A stretch of 64,000 nt of DNA, taken from positions 620,001 through 684,000 of the forward strand of contig NRSV01000008.1 of the NCBI GenBank assembly GCA_002286855.1. The letters are read 5' to 3'. Source of the DNA: Bipolaris cookei (taxonomy: Eukaryota > Ascomycota > Dothideomycetes > Pleosporales > Pleosporaceae). Shown one piece after another: positions 1-12,100 of this stretch (its first letter is position 1; each line of letters starts with the position of its first letter). The position numbers and the translations under genes were made by a program. Under the pieces are notes generated by a model. It did no database searches. It saw nothing but the letters and a program-made list of their open reading frames with translations, and had not been told where the DNA came from.

Positions 1-117
1 CCCCATTTCAAAGAAGAAAAGTAGGGAGAAGTATGCAAGTCAAACAAAAGCGTGTATATGTAATATGTACACCCCCTCCCTTTCATTTCCAACTACCAAG
101 TCCCTAAACGGGAGGGC
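1..117. other. 3' flank of the TBC gene
   Basis: This short stretch lies downstream of the stop codon of the TBC-domain gene and presumably holds its 3' UTR. It is A-rich at the very start and I see no other gene in it. Confidence 0.5.
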
Positions 118-3100
118 TCACGACCCCGTAATAGTCGTACTACTAACTGTTCTCTTCCACCCGGCCCATCCCCACCCTCCACCTCCTGCATTTCCCCCAG
201 CCGGCTCCTTAGGCACAGGACTCGGTGTCACAACCGGCGTACTCGTTGGCGTACTACTTGCGCTCCCGCTTCCACCGGTACTCACCATCCTCTTCAAATT
301 CTCAAACCGCACCTTGAACTCCTCGAGTTCCTGCTTTGCCACCGCCTCCGCTGTCTTCGCGTTGACGAGTTCGAGTAGGAGGGCTTCATTGTTTGCGTCT
401 GGGACGGCACCGTCGGTGCCTGCGAGGAAGGATTGCGTGGCCAGCGACGAGGAGCGCTTGGCGAAGATGGGGGTAGGGTGGGATGATGAGAATTGGCGTT
501 CGGATTTCTGAGATGGGGTGCGGCCGAGACGGAGTTCGCGCAAGCCGCCGGAGACGCTGTCGGAGGTTGTGGAGCGGGAGAGTGAGGGCGGGGTATCGGG
601 GGTGTTCGTGTCTGTTCCGCCCCAGGAGGAGGCGGCGGCGGATTGCTTGCGGGCATGTTGGCGAAGCTCTTGGATTGTTCTTTCTTGCCGTTGGTTCTGG
701 TTGTAGCTGTCTTGCAGGCGCTGCCGTGTGTCTCGGAGGGCGTCACGTGCGATTTGGAGTTCGGCGTCACGGTCGCTGAGGTCGCGGGCGAGGCTGTTGC
801 CGCGCAGCGTTTCATTGGCGAGTTGTTCTTTTGTGCGTGTTAGGTTTTCTTTGAGAATCTCTTTTGTTTCAAAGATGGAGGAGGCGCGGTGGTGGCCTTG
901 GGATTCGGGGAATCGCGATTCGAGCGTCGTCACTATTTCGGAGGCCTCTGCGCTTAGTTCATTCGAGGCTGCGCCCTCCTCGAGTGCGGCAGCGACAGAT
1001 GCTGCAGTAATCGTTGTCCGCCTTCGCGACGCTCGTGTTGATGGTACGGCGAGTGTGGATGTCTTCTTCCGGACCTTGTCTACTACTATCCGCACGATGC
1101 GATGGTCCTCCTTACGATCCTCGCGCTGCTTTTGCAATGCGGCTTCAAGCTCGCTATTCTGTCTTTGCAGCTGGCTCACAGACATGAGCAGCTGCTCAAT
1201 CTGGTAGTGCAGGTCCCTATCCCTGGACGAAGCGCCCATTGCCATGGAGCCATGGCCAGACTTCATCGACAGGGCGTCTCCGTTGGACGCACGCGAAATG
1301 TCCGTCATGGCTGTGCTTTGCGTGTTTGCTGAGGCGTCTGAATCGGCCATTGAGTTGAGTGTTGAAGCCAAGCTCTGCTTGGAGGCTGAGCGCCTTAGGA
1401 AGCTCACAGGCCGTGAAGGAGCCGAGAGTCCCGGGCTGAGTGAAACAGACTTGGTCGAAGAGTTGGACGGGCCCCACAAACGGCCCAGGAACGACGAGGC
1501 CGACTTCTGGACCTGCTGCTTGGACGTCTCCCTATCCTGAGCTTCCTTGTACTGCTGCTCCAACCCCTGTAACCTTTCCCGCGTCACATCATTTGTGAAA
1601 CCGACAAAATCGGCAACCAACTCATCAGCAGACCCCGCGTTCCGGCCGTATGGATCCCAGAGTTGGCGGCCAAGCAGCAACTGCATGACATCTTCGAATT
1701 CACTTAATGACAAGAGCTTTTGCTCGTTGCGCTTCATCAGAGCCAGTGCTACACGCATGATTGTTTCGGAAGCACCTTCGGCGAACAGCACATCATAGAT
1801 GCGGAAGAGCATAGGCAGTGGGCATGTGACAGCGAAAAAGGAGAGAAACCATTGTGAGAGATATGCAGACTCAACGCCTTGGTCATCGAGGTGCTGCGCC
1901 AGCGCGGGCATGTGATGGTGAAGTAGTTGCTGGAACTGAAAGATGCGAAGATGTAGGCCAGAGAGGTCAGGGAGGAAACAAGAACGAAGGTCATAGTCTT
2001 CCATGAGTCTGCGAGAGTTAGTGGATGCAGAGTCAGTAAACCACAGTGACGTACCTGACGAGTACACAAAAAGCCTCCTTGTCACCCATTTGCATCAGCA
2101 GTGGACCAACGAGGAAACCGAGACCTTGGCAGTAACCGATCTTGTGGTCGTACAAACTAAAGCATTTGAGCACGCGGCCAAGCATCTTTTGACCCTCGCC
2201 GTCGGCGTCCTTGAACATGTCGACACCAGGGAAGCTCCTTCCAAGATCCTTGTTGATGATGTTCTCATACGGGCTGGACTCGCCACATAACGTCTCATAC
2301 TGATCCTCAATCAGCTTCTCCCGTGAGCCAGCTGCACTCTGCCACACAACGCCACGCAGCGGTGCAGGGATGCCTCCTCGAATCTTGTTCAAGCAGAGCG
2401 TGGGCAGACGCTGGACCGTCTGTGGATAATCACGAACGAGGGCCGCCCAGAACTCCAACTCGGTCATGGGTGGCGGCGAGGGCAGCTGGGAGAAGCGGAC
2501 CTGTGCAGTGTCATGGGCGACGAGACGCTTGAGTTGGTTGATGGAGGGGGGCCGCGACTGGCTGCGGGCGCGAGAGACCTTCATGTTTGATTTGGAATCT
2601 GACATGATGGCGTCGTTTTCCTGCTCAAGTCGAGCGAGCAGCAAGGCCATGGCCTAGAAGAAGAAGAGAGTCAGCAGACGATGGGCATTAGATATCGTGA
2701 GTGGGTGCGCACCTCTTCCTCGCCCTCTGGCTCCTGCTCCTCCTTTTTCTCGAGCTCGGCCCAATCAACTTCCTCGCTCTTGCCTGAACCATTGCTTGTT
2801 CGCCTCTCCCTAGTATCTATCTTGGGAGACACGGGCGCGTCCGTGTCCCGGACGGAGATGGTCGGACTTGTTGGGGTGGTGGTTGCATCGGCGCTCGTCT
2901 GGCTCTGGCGACGTCCAAACGCCTGGCGGATCTCGATTGAGTCTGCCCGCGACGACGAGGTTCTACGCTCGCCGACGACAATGTCTGGCTGCACGGGCGA
3001 GACGGGCGAGGTGGGCGAGTTGCAGACGGACTGCTCGTCTTCTGGTGTTCTGCCATCCGTCTCTGAGAGCGGGACCGTGACCATGGAGTCTGTTGGCAGT

Positions 3101-3204
3101 GGTGCGCTGTCGACGTGGGTCCTGGGAGAGCGCTGCACGCTTTGGTCCACGGGCTCTACCGTGGGCTCTGCCGTGGGCGGCATGGGGGTGGCTACGTCGG
3201 TCAT
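118..3204 (-). CDS. TBC-domain Rab GTPase-activating protein (Gyp5/Evi5-like), 3 exons
   Basis: Predicted Rab-GAP, which stimulates GTP hydrolysis by a Rab protein in vesicle traffic. Model: exons 3204-2713, 2653-2055 and 2008-118, joined over two short introns (GTGCGC...TCTAG and GTACGT...CGCAG); 2982 bases, 993 residues. The TBC domain spans about residues 250-420. It has the arginine-finger motif IxxDxxR (INKDLGR, Arg about 303) and the glutamine-finger motif YCQG (Gln about 340), so the catalytic pair is present. The first 200 residues are Ser/Thr/Pro-rich and acidic. The C-terminal half is charged and Ser-rich with a long coiled-coil-like stretch (about 560-760), as in Gyp5/Evi5 proteins. 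Start chosen at the Met followed by TDVATP; an in-frame upstream ATG at 3309 would add 35 unlikely residues. Domain identity is firm; orthology to Gyp5 is inferred. Confidence 0.9.
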
Positions 3205-6200
3205 GGTGCGGTCAGACGGGCAGCATCGAGGGAGGTAGGGCAGTGGGAGTTTGGATGAATAGATGTCTGTCTGCAATGACGCAGCACAGCGGTGCAACCC
3301 CTCGGTCAAGGGCCAAATGACAAGATTGGCAGCTCGGTCAGCGGGGCGCGAAGAACAAACAGCACTGGTGTAGAGCGTGTTTCAAGCGTGTGGAATAGAG
3401 AGTTGCAGCCGGGATGGTGTCGTGACAGCAGTGCAGACTGGGTTGCTCGAGCGCGCAAGACACGAAACACACGTCGTCAATGGAGTCTGCTTCGAGGCAC
3501 ACTGAGCAAAAGGAGCGACGTGCAAAAGAAGAGCAGGCGGCCATGGTGGTGCTATGTCGAAAGGAGCATCAGGAGGCCGAGGGCTGGCCCACTTGCGTTA
3601 GCGCCTTGTCGCGGAGCGGTCAAGCCAGGGTCAAGCGTCCCCACCATTGGCTTCTGGCCTGCCGTCCTAATCACCCAGAGGCCACCCAGCTGCTACACCG
3701 ACCACCTGCGCTGCCGCGCCTATGTGTATGCATCCCGATATTTCATGCACCCTCTTACTCGCCACACGCTCGCTGATGTCACCAAGCCTACCCGCCAGGA
3801 ACCGCCTGCTGCTGCTGTTGCGCCTTGTGCTTCCATCGCGTCTGCATTTCGCGCTTACCACGACCGACTACACGCGACCTGCATCCAAATACACGCGACA
3901 CCACGTGCATTACCCCTTCCCTCCGCCAATCACAGTCGCCTGCCGCCAAACCACTGTTCGCATCCTGCACGACTACTTACATGTACACCAGCAACAGCCA
4001 CCAACCACCGAGACTCGACGCATGCGCAATTCCTGCGACTGCCCGCTAGTCCTCTTCGCCTGCTAGCTTCATGTAAGCTGGTCCCGCTCGTGCGGGGGTA
4101 GTCGGCACGGAAGAATCCAAGTAGCACCTCAACATGGCCCACGGAGTATCAAACGACTACACTTGACCGCCTCTTCGCCACACCACTGACTCCTGTCCTC
4201 TACTCTGCTCTTTACACTCGTTTGCTTACCACAAGCCCTGCTGCCAACACAATCCTAGTCCTGGTTCCCCCGCCACTCGTCTCCACGCGGGGAGGCGGTT
4301 CATTCAGAATTTTTTTCATGCTACCATCTTTTTGTCCCGGCGTGCGCTGCAGTCACGTCAGGTACATATGACACGCATTCCCAGCGCGGCGTCACAGATG
4401 GCACGTCCTGGTTCGCAACAAGCAAAAAGCCTACAGCCCTGTTGTCTAAAATCTACTTTGTCAACGCTGTCATGCATCTCAGACCAAGGCACCCATGGTT
4501 AACATATTGACGTTGGATATGTAACGGCGAATTTCCGTAATAATCCGGGCACATCCCTGTTACATTGCCTTGATTGGTATCCACACGTGGTGGTGTTAGA
4601 GTAGGCGTAAGAGGGGAGTAGTGTTTAGTCGACTAGCGGCTTACGCCATTCAAAGTATACACTGCTCGCCTTTGGTAGAAAGATTAGCGAGATTTGACGA
4701 GGAAATGTTAGAGTAGTCTTGTCGATGGTATAAATATGGTGAAACTTTGTATCGCTCGTGGTAAGAACGCACTGACTGGACGCTTATGGATTTGCAGTCT
4801 TGTCGATTCCAAAGCCATGGTTTGTGCTCATAGCACGTCAGAACTACTATATTTGGCGATTTAGCGGGACTTTAATGTGCAGTAGAGCTCGATTGCGCAC
4901 CCCGATCTTGGGTCTAGGCTATCGAACCAGGTTGCTTAAAAAATATTAGCGTGGCTAAACGAACTCTCACAAGTAGGCTCTATTCGGACACCTTGCTAGT
5001 CTTTTGTTAGACACTGATCGCTATTTTCTCAACACTCATCCGCTATCTCGAACTATTTCTGTTCTCACCAACTTCGACGCAACACTTCATATTCTGTGAG
5101 AATCACAGCAGTATCATCGTTTTGACCCTATATTACAGAGTCAACCATCATACCCGATGTACTCCGGCCCCATGGCGTGGTAGTCGCACAATTCGGAAGC
5201 CGACCAGGTACTAAAGTCGAAAAGATAAGATCCTTAGTTAACTATCAGGCCCAATAAACTCTAGGCCCTATAATATATCAGTTGCATAATTTAAAAGCTG
5301 GCCAGCTGCTGAATTTGAAAAGATGAGATTGTCAGTCATCTAGGCGAGATGTGTAATAGTGCCTTGTTTACAAGATTGTTTTGCATCCAGTTACCGGCAG
5401 AGCAATTTCACTTTGGTTCAGTTAATCCGAAAGTGTTCCTGGGCTCCACGCTGCTGTATTAGAATTGGTCGCACGTGTATCTAATGCCGCCCGTCCAGGC
5501 ATCGTCTCGTGTCCCGGAAAACTGCCAGTACGTTATCCATGCAATATACGTTGCATGGTTATTAGATACAGGGACGTGGCTGGTACATCGACCGCGCACC
5601 GACTGATTTACCATCTTGGTGCAAATGCCGCCAGAATCGATACATCAATCGACTGATGGCCTGACATACCGGTTGTGCTCATAAAAAACGATAGATGTAG
5701 TAAATATCGTCACTTTGTGACCCTATCAGCATCCATTCATGTCTGTAATATTGTCCGAGAACATAAAAGACAACCACTTTTCTTATCAAATGGGGCAAGC
5801 CAGCTACAATATCATTCGTCAGGCCTGGAATTCGAAGTGGGCATGTGGGAATTTTGTTACGAGAAGAAGCTCTGGGCACTTCTCTTCACAGTGGGAACAT
5901 TCTGCTTTCGATAAGAACAGTGTTAAAGAAACTTTTCATTACCTTGTTTCAAAATTCATATCCCACTATGAAACTCTCGCTGAGAATGCTCAGCATCCTG
6001 CCCTCTCGTCTTCTCGTTTTCTCTCCAAAAACCAAAACTATATTCCCTCGTACATGCCGGAGACGCTGGGGACACCATTCTGAACTAGTGTTATAATATT
6101 TATATTTCGATGAGATGGGAAAGTTGAATGCCCAAAATAAAGTGTCTTTTTAATATAATGTCTCGTAGAGTATTGACGTGTTGTTAGAAAGACGTTCCCC

Positions 6201-7456
6201 TCTTGATATCAGATGTTCTCCTCACAAGCACCCTCCTCACTACCATCTCTTGAAAATGTTTCCCGTGGTACCTCTTCATGAATCACTCTATCAACTGCGT
6301 ACATCCGGTTTCTCAGTGACTTGTTCGGTCATTTCTTATGCAATCAATCCCATGTAGGACGTGAGATATCCAACATATATCTAGAGACACGAAAAGAATC
6401 AACCACTCTCTTCCTAAACATCTACATAGAGATGCTACTACACCTATTCATCCAGCCTCTCATACTATCCTGTGTACCAATCGCCATAAATCCCTATCTG
6501 CAAAACATCTCCAGAGTATCTCGTTGCACCCAGCAGTCAAGAAGCCCACTGCGTTATCTCATCAGCTTAATCCCACGCCTTGAACAAAGCTATTTGCATC
6601 GCTCACACAAGCAATCATTCAGAGTATAGCAGTCACTCAGTACATTAGAAGGGATAATATCCTTCTCAGCTTCTCTAGTATACACTCAATGTCGATTTTG
6701 TATCCAAGAAAAAAACCCGAATATCAAACAAGGCACAACTCCAGTACTCAGCACGCAGATTACAGCTACGTGACAAACTTAATCAATCCGATAAAAACTT
6801 CAAGAGCCTCCGGACCCGCGAAAAAGTGTAAAGAGAAAGAGAGATTGAGGGGAGGGAAAGCCTTATATACACACACGCATCCATTTAATCATTCCTTGCC
6901 TGACAACCCCTCTCATATTCTCCGATATCGCTCCTTTCCACGAGATCAACCCCATATTCTCCTTACGCAGCTCTATCCCTTCTCTTCTCCCCTCGGGGAA
7001 AGAAAAAACTTGTACACTCTGCACCTTCTCATCCGAGAATTCCCGTTGCGCATGCGTACGTGCGTGGTGTTTACGTACAAGAGCTCGTATTCGGTAACGG
7101 CAGCGGTTTAGTTTTGCGGGGTAAGACGGGGATGTGGGGAGATGTTGTTTTTTTGGCAGGGAAGGAAGGTTTTGCGGGGGGAGGGGGGGTTGTGACTTTT
7201 GCTTTTTTTGGTGGGGTAGGGAAGTATGCGTGGAAGGGTTCTGGAAGGACTAGTGGTGCGGGGAAGGGGAAGGATTGGCGAGAGACCATGTCGTACGTTG
7301 ATTTTCACAGGTTATTGCACTTGATTCGTATTAGGGTTTGAGGAGAAAAGGCTAATTATGCACATGCGGGATATCTACACATGTCCAAGAGACAAAAAAA
7401 CGATTGGGTTCTCTGATCTGAGTACCGCTCAATCCTCAAAATCCCAATAAGCCTTA
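3205..7456. other. Intergenic region, no supported gene
   Basis: About 4.2 kb without a convincing gene. The part next to 3204 is GC-moderate and probably contains the promoter of the TBC gene; open frames there (for example 3292-4101, +) are Pro/Arg/His-rich and lack splice or domain support. From about 5200 to 6950 the sequence is AT-rich with many stops in all frames. From 7083 to 7345 the plus strand is strongly G+T skewed with G runs of 4 to 7. No RNA gene was recognised. Confidence 0.5.
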
Positions 7457-8875
7457 TCAAGCATTACCCTGCCACCCCCCTACAGTCTCCAACCTCGGAT
7501 CCTCGTCATCTTTAAACTTGATCGTCAAATCCGCATTCATGCCCACACATGGATACGTGCAGCGACACGGAAAGTCCATTTCATCTCTGTGACTCTGAAG
7601 AAATATCTCCGCCTTCATTTTCATTTCCATACTCTTCACCATTGCCGTATCCCCATCCCTCGTAGAATTAAGCTTGTTCTCCCAAAAGTCCACAGTGAAC
7701 GTTTTGATGTACCCACTCAAGCTAATCCGAACGCCCTTCGTCGTACGAAGATTCCGCAGCGCATCCCACGCCATGACAATCCAAAACTCAATCCACTTCT
7801 TCTGACAGGAATGAGTTTGCCTGTCCAGGCCCGCTGTAACCCACAGACACCTCGGGAGTCTATGCTTCGGACTGATAAACCGCAGATTGAGCGTCTGTAG
7901 CCCATTAAACAATGCCAGCTCAGTGAGCTGCATGGGGTGCGGAGCTTCAGTACGAAGCGGATATTTGTCTTTCGGATAAATCCTAATACAGGCAAAATAC
8001 TCTGTCGCATCCATTACAAGCTAGATGTGCCGCAGAAACCCTGTTTGGAGAGCAAGCTTCGGTGTGATGCTGAGGGCATGCTGCCATATCCTGGATATAA
8101 AGTGCATGGGACCCCTGCCAAGACCCGAGTGTAGGGTAGGGAACCACTTGATCAGCTCGCGACATGCTATCGAGCTGAATTCCTTGCAGACCCGCTTGTT
8201 GACGTACATGATATTCAGGTTAGGGCGGGGGACTTTTGGATTGCGGTTGCGTTCTGCAATGCTGGTGGGCCCGAAGGACTGTCCGACACCAAAGATGAAG
8301 CGTCTTGTACCCTCAGTCACGATATCAGGTACGAGGACGGGTTCGACGGCTTGACGGTAGATTTCTTGGAACAGCTCGAGAGGGAGCTAAAGAAGCTTGA
8401 AAATTTTACCCTTCTTCGCCCACCACATGTTTTGCTCGTCGTATTGCGTAGCAAAAAACTTCTTGGGCCATTTTTTTTTGGATTAGTGCAGTAGGTGTCG
8501 CAAATCCACGACGCCGCATCACGCATGTTGCTTGGCCTCGTCCCGATTGTCATGCTCTCGATCTTGACATCTTCTTGGCCCAGAATGCTGATGGCGACTG
8601 TGCGACGTGAGTCATCAGCCGGCGTTTTCAAAATCATCATCTTTTTTCTTGATGGCTACAATGTAGTATTGGCTAAGAAGGCTTTTTGCATTCTTTTAGC
8701 AGTGACTATATTTTCCAAGAAAAGAAAAGTCGCGCTTACATTCTTCCTTGATAAATTCGCGGAGGATGGCAATAATGCGGTCTGAAAGTGGTTGTGGCTT
8801 GCAAGGTGCCTTGGCCTTGCTTTCGGTAGTCCTTTCGGGCATAGCGCCGGTAGTTGGAGAAGGTGCTTGATCCAT
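7457..8875 (-). pseudogene. Broken fungal hypothetical gene with F-box-like LPLELFQEIY segment
   Basis: Starts at the Met of MDQAPSPTT (8875). Coding sense continues on the minus strand to 7457 but is cut by three in-frame TAG codons (plus-strand positions 8656-8658, 8387-8389, 8021-8023) and by a one-base frame change at a nine-A run (8471-8479 on the plus strand), where one more A would keep the frame. A first intron fits from GTAAGC (about 8727) to CTTCTTAG; with it the first TAG is in frame. Between the stops the protein looks genuine: a WPKKFFATQYDE segment before the run, LPLELFQEIYRQ after the second stop (an F-box-like first helix, as in many fungal F-box or 2EXR-like proteins) and a conserved-looking C-terminus ending in WQGNA. 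All three stops read as CAG to TAG. Likely nonfunctional; the homopolymer change could be an assembly error. Function unknown. Confidence 0.6.
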
Positions 8876-9319
8876 CTTCAAGGCAGTTATGATGTCCAAT
8901 CGATGGTAGGTTGTCGTCGTATCGAAGTAAGGAAGTGATTTACTTTGGAGATGAAACAACACATTTCTTTTTTAATGTCGCTTGAAAATATCGATATTCA
9001 CACTGTAGTTTAACCAAGTTCCGCGATACTTTGCACGGTAGCCGCCGCTATTGCATATCTGGACTAGCGTGTCATGAACCCAGGGAAAGCAAGCGAAACC
9101 GACAATCCATGGTTGAAAGATCCAACTCTCCCAACCTAAGTTTCTAATTTATTAAGTACATATCTTCACTGGAAAGCCAGTCATGTAATAGTATTGGAAA
9201 TTTGAATGTATGATTGATTGACGATAAAACGATGTCGCTATGCTAAAGACTCATAAGTCATAACAGATAAACGGCCCAAAAGGGCTTTTAGTATATATAC
9301 ATGACTGTTCTTCATGCAT
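8876..9319. other. Intergenic, no gene seen
   Basis: Between the 5' end of the broken gene and the 3' end of the transporter gene. It is AT-rich and probably contains the transporter's 3' UTR. Nothing else was recognised. Confidence 0.4.
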
Positions 9320-10774
9320 TTATACGTAGGCTGATGCTTTACAGGTGAATGGGCTCCTCACATCACCAGAGTTGTATTGGGTGATGATGTCCTCGACAGA
9401 AGCATAAGTTCCAGCGCCCAAGACGACCATTCCAATAACGAGGACAATTGCGTTCAAGATGCTGAGGGAAATGTTCTTGGTTGAAGCGTTCCACTTGCCT
9501 TCTTTGACGAGCTGGAACCAGAAGAGGGCGGGCCAGTAAAAGGTGAAACCAGAAATGAAGAGTGACGAGATGAGACCAAGGAGGGCGTTGAAAAATGGAA
9601 TGGCCTCGGCGATGATCCATCCAATAACAGTGACGACAGAAATAAGGCCAACCCAGACGGTCCAGCCACGGACATCCTTTACGAAGCGAATGGGGGAGTT
9701 GGGAAAGAATCGGTCCATCATGTAGCGGCAGACGACGGTGCCGTTGATGGAACCAGAGATGAAGATGACGGGGAGAGCAATACCAAAGGCAATGCGGGAG
9801 ACCATAGAGCCGGCAGAGAGGAGAGCGGGGGACTTGACGCTCTGGCCAATGAAGGCGTAGCAGAGGGCACCAGTGAGGGTGTAGATGAAGATTTCAATCA
9901 GACCGAGAGCCCAGATGGACTTGACGTAGTCCTTGGGTGTGTGCATCTCCGACATGAAGGAGAACTGGCAAACGGCAAACGAGTAGGCGAAGATGATGTT
10001 GGTTGTAGCAAGGAACGCCTGGTAGAATGTGGTTCCTGGCTGTGGCCACGCAGACCAGTCTACAGCGGCAAGACCACCAGGCGCATTGTGAGCCTGGACA
10101 CCAGTTGCAATAATGGTGATGAGAATGGCGGCAATGATGCTGACAAAGTCAATGTAACCCAAGAATGCAAAGTCGTGGAAAGTAGGAGGCAGCGCAAGGA
10201 CCAGGAGGATGATGAGGGAGACGACACTCCAGACGAGGGCGCAGGTAGCGTGGTCGCCAATAATATTGATAAAGGCAATGGTTCCAGTAAGTGCGTGAGA
10301 TCCAACAAGCAGAATCAGAAAGAGGGCAAACATGACGCCAGTCAGTTCTTTTCCAAAGCGGCCCCAGATGAGTGCAACAGCGTCCGAGTAGTGGTTGACA
10401 TGGGGGTATCGCATCTTGACCTGGCCGACAACGTAGGAAGTGTAGATGGCAACAAGACCAAGACCAACACACATGATGGTACCGGGGACCATGCCGAGAG
10501 TAGCGAAGGCGCTTGGGATACTGAGAGAGCCGAGGGCAATAGCCTCGACAATCAGACAGACGGTGAGCTGCTTCCAGCCAAGACGGTGGAATTTCTCAGA
10601 TCCTTCCTGGACAGTGGCCGTCTTGTCGACGGGCATCATAAGCTCCGGGTCGCTCTTCTTGCCGTCGGAAGAGAGATCATCAAGGCGGTAATTTGTTGGA
10701 GGAGTAGCGTAGTGGGGAGGAGGGATGCTGGTGGGCGCATCACCTGCACCGTGGGCGTGTGATACCTCTTGCAT
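9320..10774 (-). CDS. Amino-acid transporter, Aa_trans/AAAP family (Mtr-like)
   Basis: Single-exon gene of 484 residues. The first 70 residues are hydrophilic and cytosolic; then come about eleven hydrophobic membrane segments from residue 72 onward, beginning with a GWKQLTVCLIVEAIALGSLSIPSAF segment type that marks the amino-acid/auxin permease (AAAP) family. Length and layout match fungal neutral amino-acid permeases such as Neurospora Mtr, which import aliphatic and aromatic amino acids by proton symport across the plasma membrane; the substrate here is inferred only. The ATG at 10774 is the first in frame and leads directly into the hydrophilic tail. No damage is seen. The following gene upstream is 1.3 kb away, so a long promoter is available. 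Confidence 0.9.
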   Translation of the reverse strand: MQEVSHAHGAGDAPTSIPPPHYATPPTNYRLDDLSSDGKKSDPELMMPVDKTATVQEGSEKFHRLGWKQLTVCLIVEAIALGSLSIPSAFATLGMVPGTIMCVGLGLVAIYTSYVVGQVKMRYPHVNHYSDAVALIWGRFGKELTGVMFALFLILLVGSHALTGTIAFINIIGDHATCALVWSVVSLIILLVLALPPTFHDFAFLGYIDFVSIIAAILITIIATGVQAHNAPGGLAAVDWSAWPQPGTTFYQAFLATTNIIFAYSFAVCQFSFMSEMHTPKDYVKSIWALGLIEIFIYTLTGALCYAFIGQSVKSPALLSAGSMVSRIAFGIALPVIFISGSINGTVVCRYMMDRFFPNSPIRFVKDVRGWTVWVGLISVVTVIGWIIAEAIPFFNALLGLISSLFISGFTFYWPALFWFQLVKEGKWNASTKNISLSILNAIVLVIGMVVLGAGTYASVEDIITQYNSGDVRSPFTCKASAYV

Positions 10775-12100
10775 CTTGAATAAGGATGAATGTGTCCAAA
10801 AGAACGGGGAGTAAAAATGTGGACGAGAAAGAAGGGCAGTCTGGGTTTTTGGCGGCGGGTGTCTGCTGACGAGCTAGTCTACCGTCTGTTCCCAAAGAAG
10901 CAGCTGCAGTGCAGATGACCAAACGGGTAGCGGGCAGCGTTGAGTAAAGAAGGGTGCTGCTCGGTGACGTAGTCTACGTAGTCTGGGACGAGAAGACTAG
11001 CAATGTGCAGCAGGCGCAATAAATAGGTTGGTGTAGCAGTGAGGCGGAAGAAATGACCATCCTTATATCAGAGTTGCTTATCTCTCCGTCCATTGTGCAT
11101 GTGTAATAGAATGTTCCAAATGGTGGCTCCCCCGCGCGCTCCCAAGATGGCGGTCGACCGAAGTTGACCGAGAGCAGTCGATGGACGAGGTTAGCGGTCG
11201 TCGGCTTAAGGCAGCGTATCGAACCAGTCCATGGTACGTGCGATTAGCAGGGGAGGTTCTAGTGGCGTTGGGGACGACGAGGTTCCACATGGCGCGTCGC
11301 AGTTGACGTAAAATTTTCATCTTTTTACGTGTGTGGGTGGAAATGCTGGGACGTGCTTGGGACCAAACGGCGGCACTGAACTGGGTTTGTCGGGGCCGGT
11401 GCCCCAGAGGGCATGCGACGAGGGAGGAGAGAGACCTGTGCATGTGGCCTTCCCCCGCGTTGTGCGGGAATAAGCAGGCGGAGGGTTTGGATTGCGCGAT
11501 GGGCGTGTATGACGTGCCTGCGCAGTGATGTTTTGCGGTAGGGCTGTGGTAGCTGATTTTGGGGGCGTGGACAAGCCTCTCGAGCCGCACCCACCCGAGC
11601 CTCGGCGGGGGCTTGTCCGCGCCCTCCGAGCAGGTACCCGGTCTAGCGAGAGCCTCTTCCGATCCTGGTCGTTGCCGCGCCGCCGCCCAGCAAAACCTCT
11701 GCCCTGCACGCCCTTCTCGACTTACTTATCTGCCAAGACTAGTAGAAACGAGGGTCTTGTGGAGTGCATTGCCGAGAGAGGCGCCTGCCAATCACCCTAT
11801 GCACCACCAGTGCATTGCCTGCAGAAAAATCCCTATCTTTACCCCAACCTTTTTTCTCCTTTCAAGGGCATTGCATTCATGCATCCACGCATCCATGCAT
11901 CCATGCATGGCGTGGAGCGTGCCGTAGCGCTGCTATACTACACTGTAACTCCAGATCGCATGCAACAGAGCCTTCCCACCTCCACAAAGCACCCCCTGCC
12001 CCCCGTCTCACGCGACACACGCCCTCAACATTGCGCCTTTTAAAAACATCTCAAGACCCATTGGCTCACCATAGTCTGCCCGTGCCGATGTACCACCTAT
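10775..12100. other. Intergenic region upstream of the transporter
   Basis: About 1.3 kb that probably holds the transporter's promoter and 5' UTR on one side and the 3' UTR of the phosphatase-like gene on the other. Several overlapping open frames on both strands are of low complexity and have no recognisable domain. Contains a short GCATCCAT repeat (listed separately). Confidence 0.45.
11876..11910. repeat. Short GCATCCAT tandem repeat
   Basis: About four imperfect copies of an 8-base unit (GCATCCAT/GCATCCAC) in a row, overlapping palindromic ATGCAT hexamers. A small microsatellite with no gene in it. Confidence 0.7.

Noticed and set aside
3292..4101. 269-residue open frame on the plus strand
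   Set aside because: Arg/Pro/His/Ser-rich text without domain, good start context or splice support; it lies where the TBC gene's promoter is expected.
4905..4945. GGTTCGATAGCC on the minus strand, like a tRNA B box
   Set aside because: No matching A box or cloverleaf at the right distance.
9941..10762. 273-residue plus-strand frame opposite the transporter
   Set aside because: Shadow of the transporter gene, whose minus-strand protein has clear membrane segments and family motifs.
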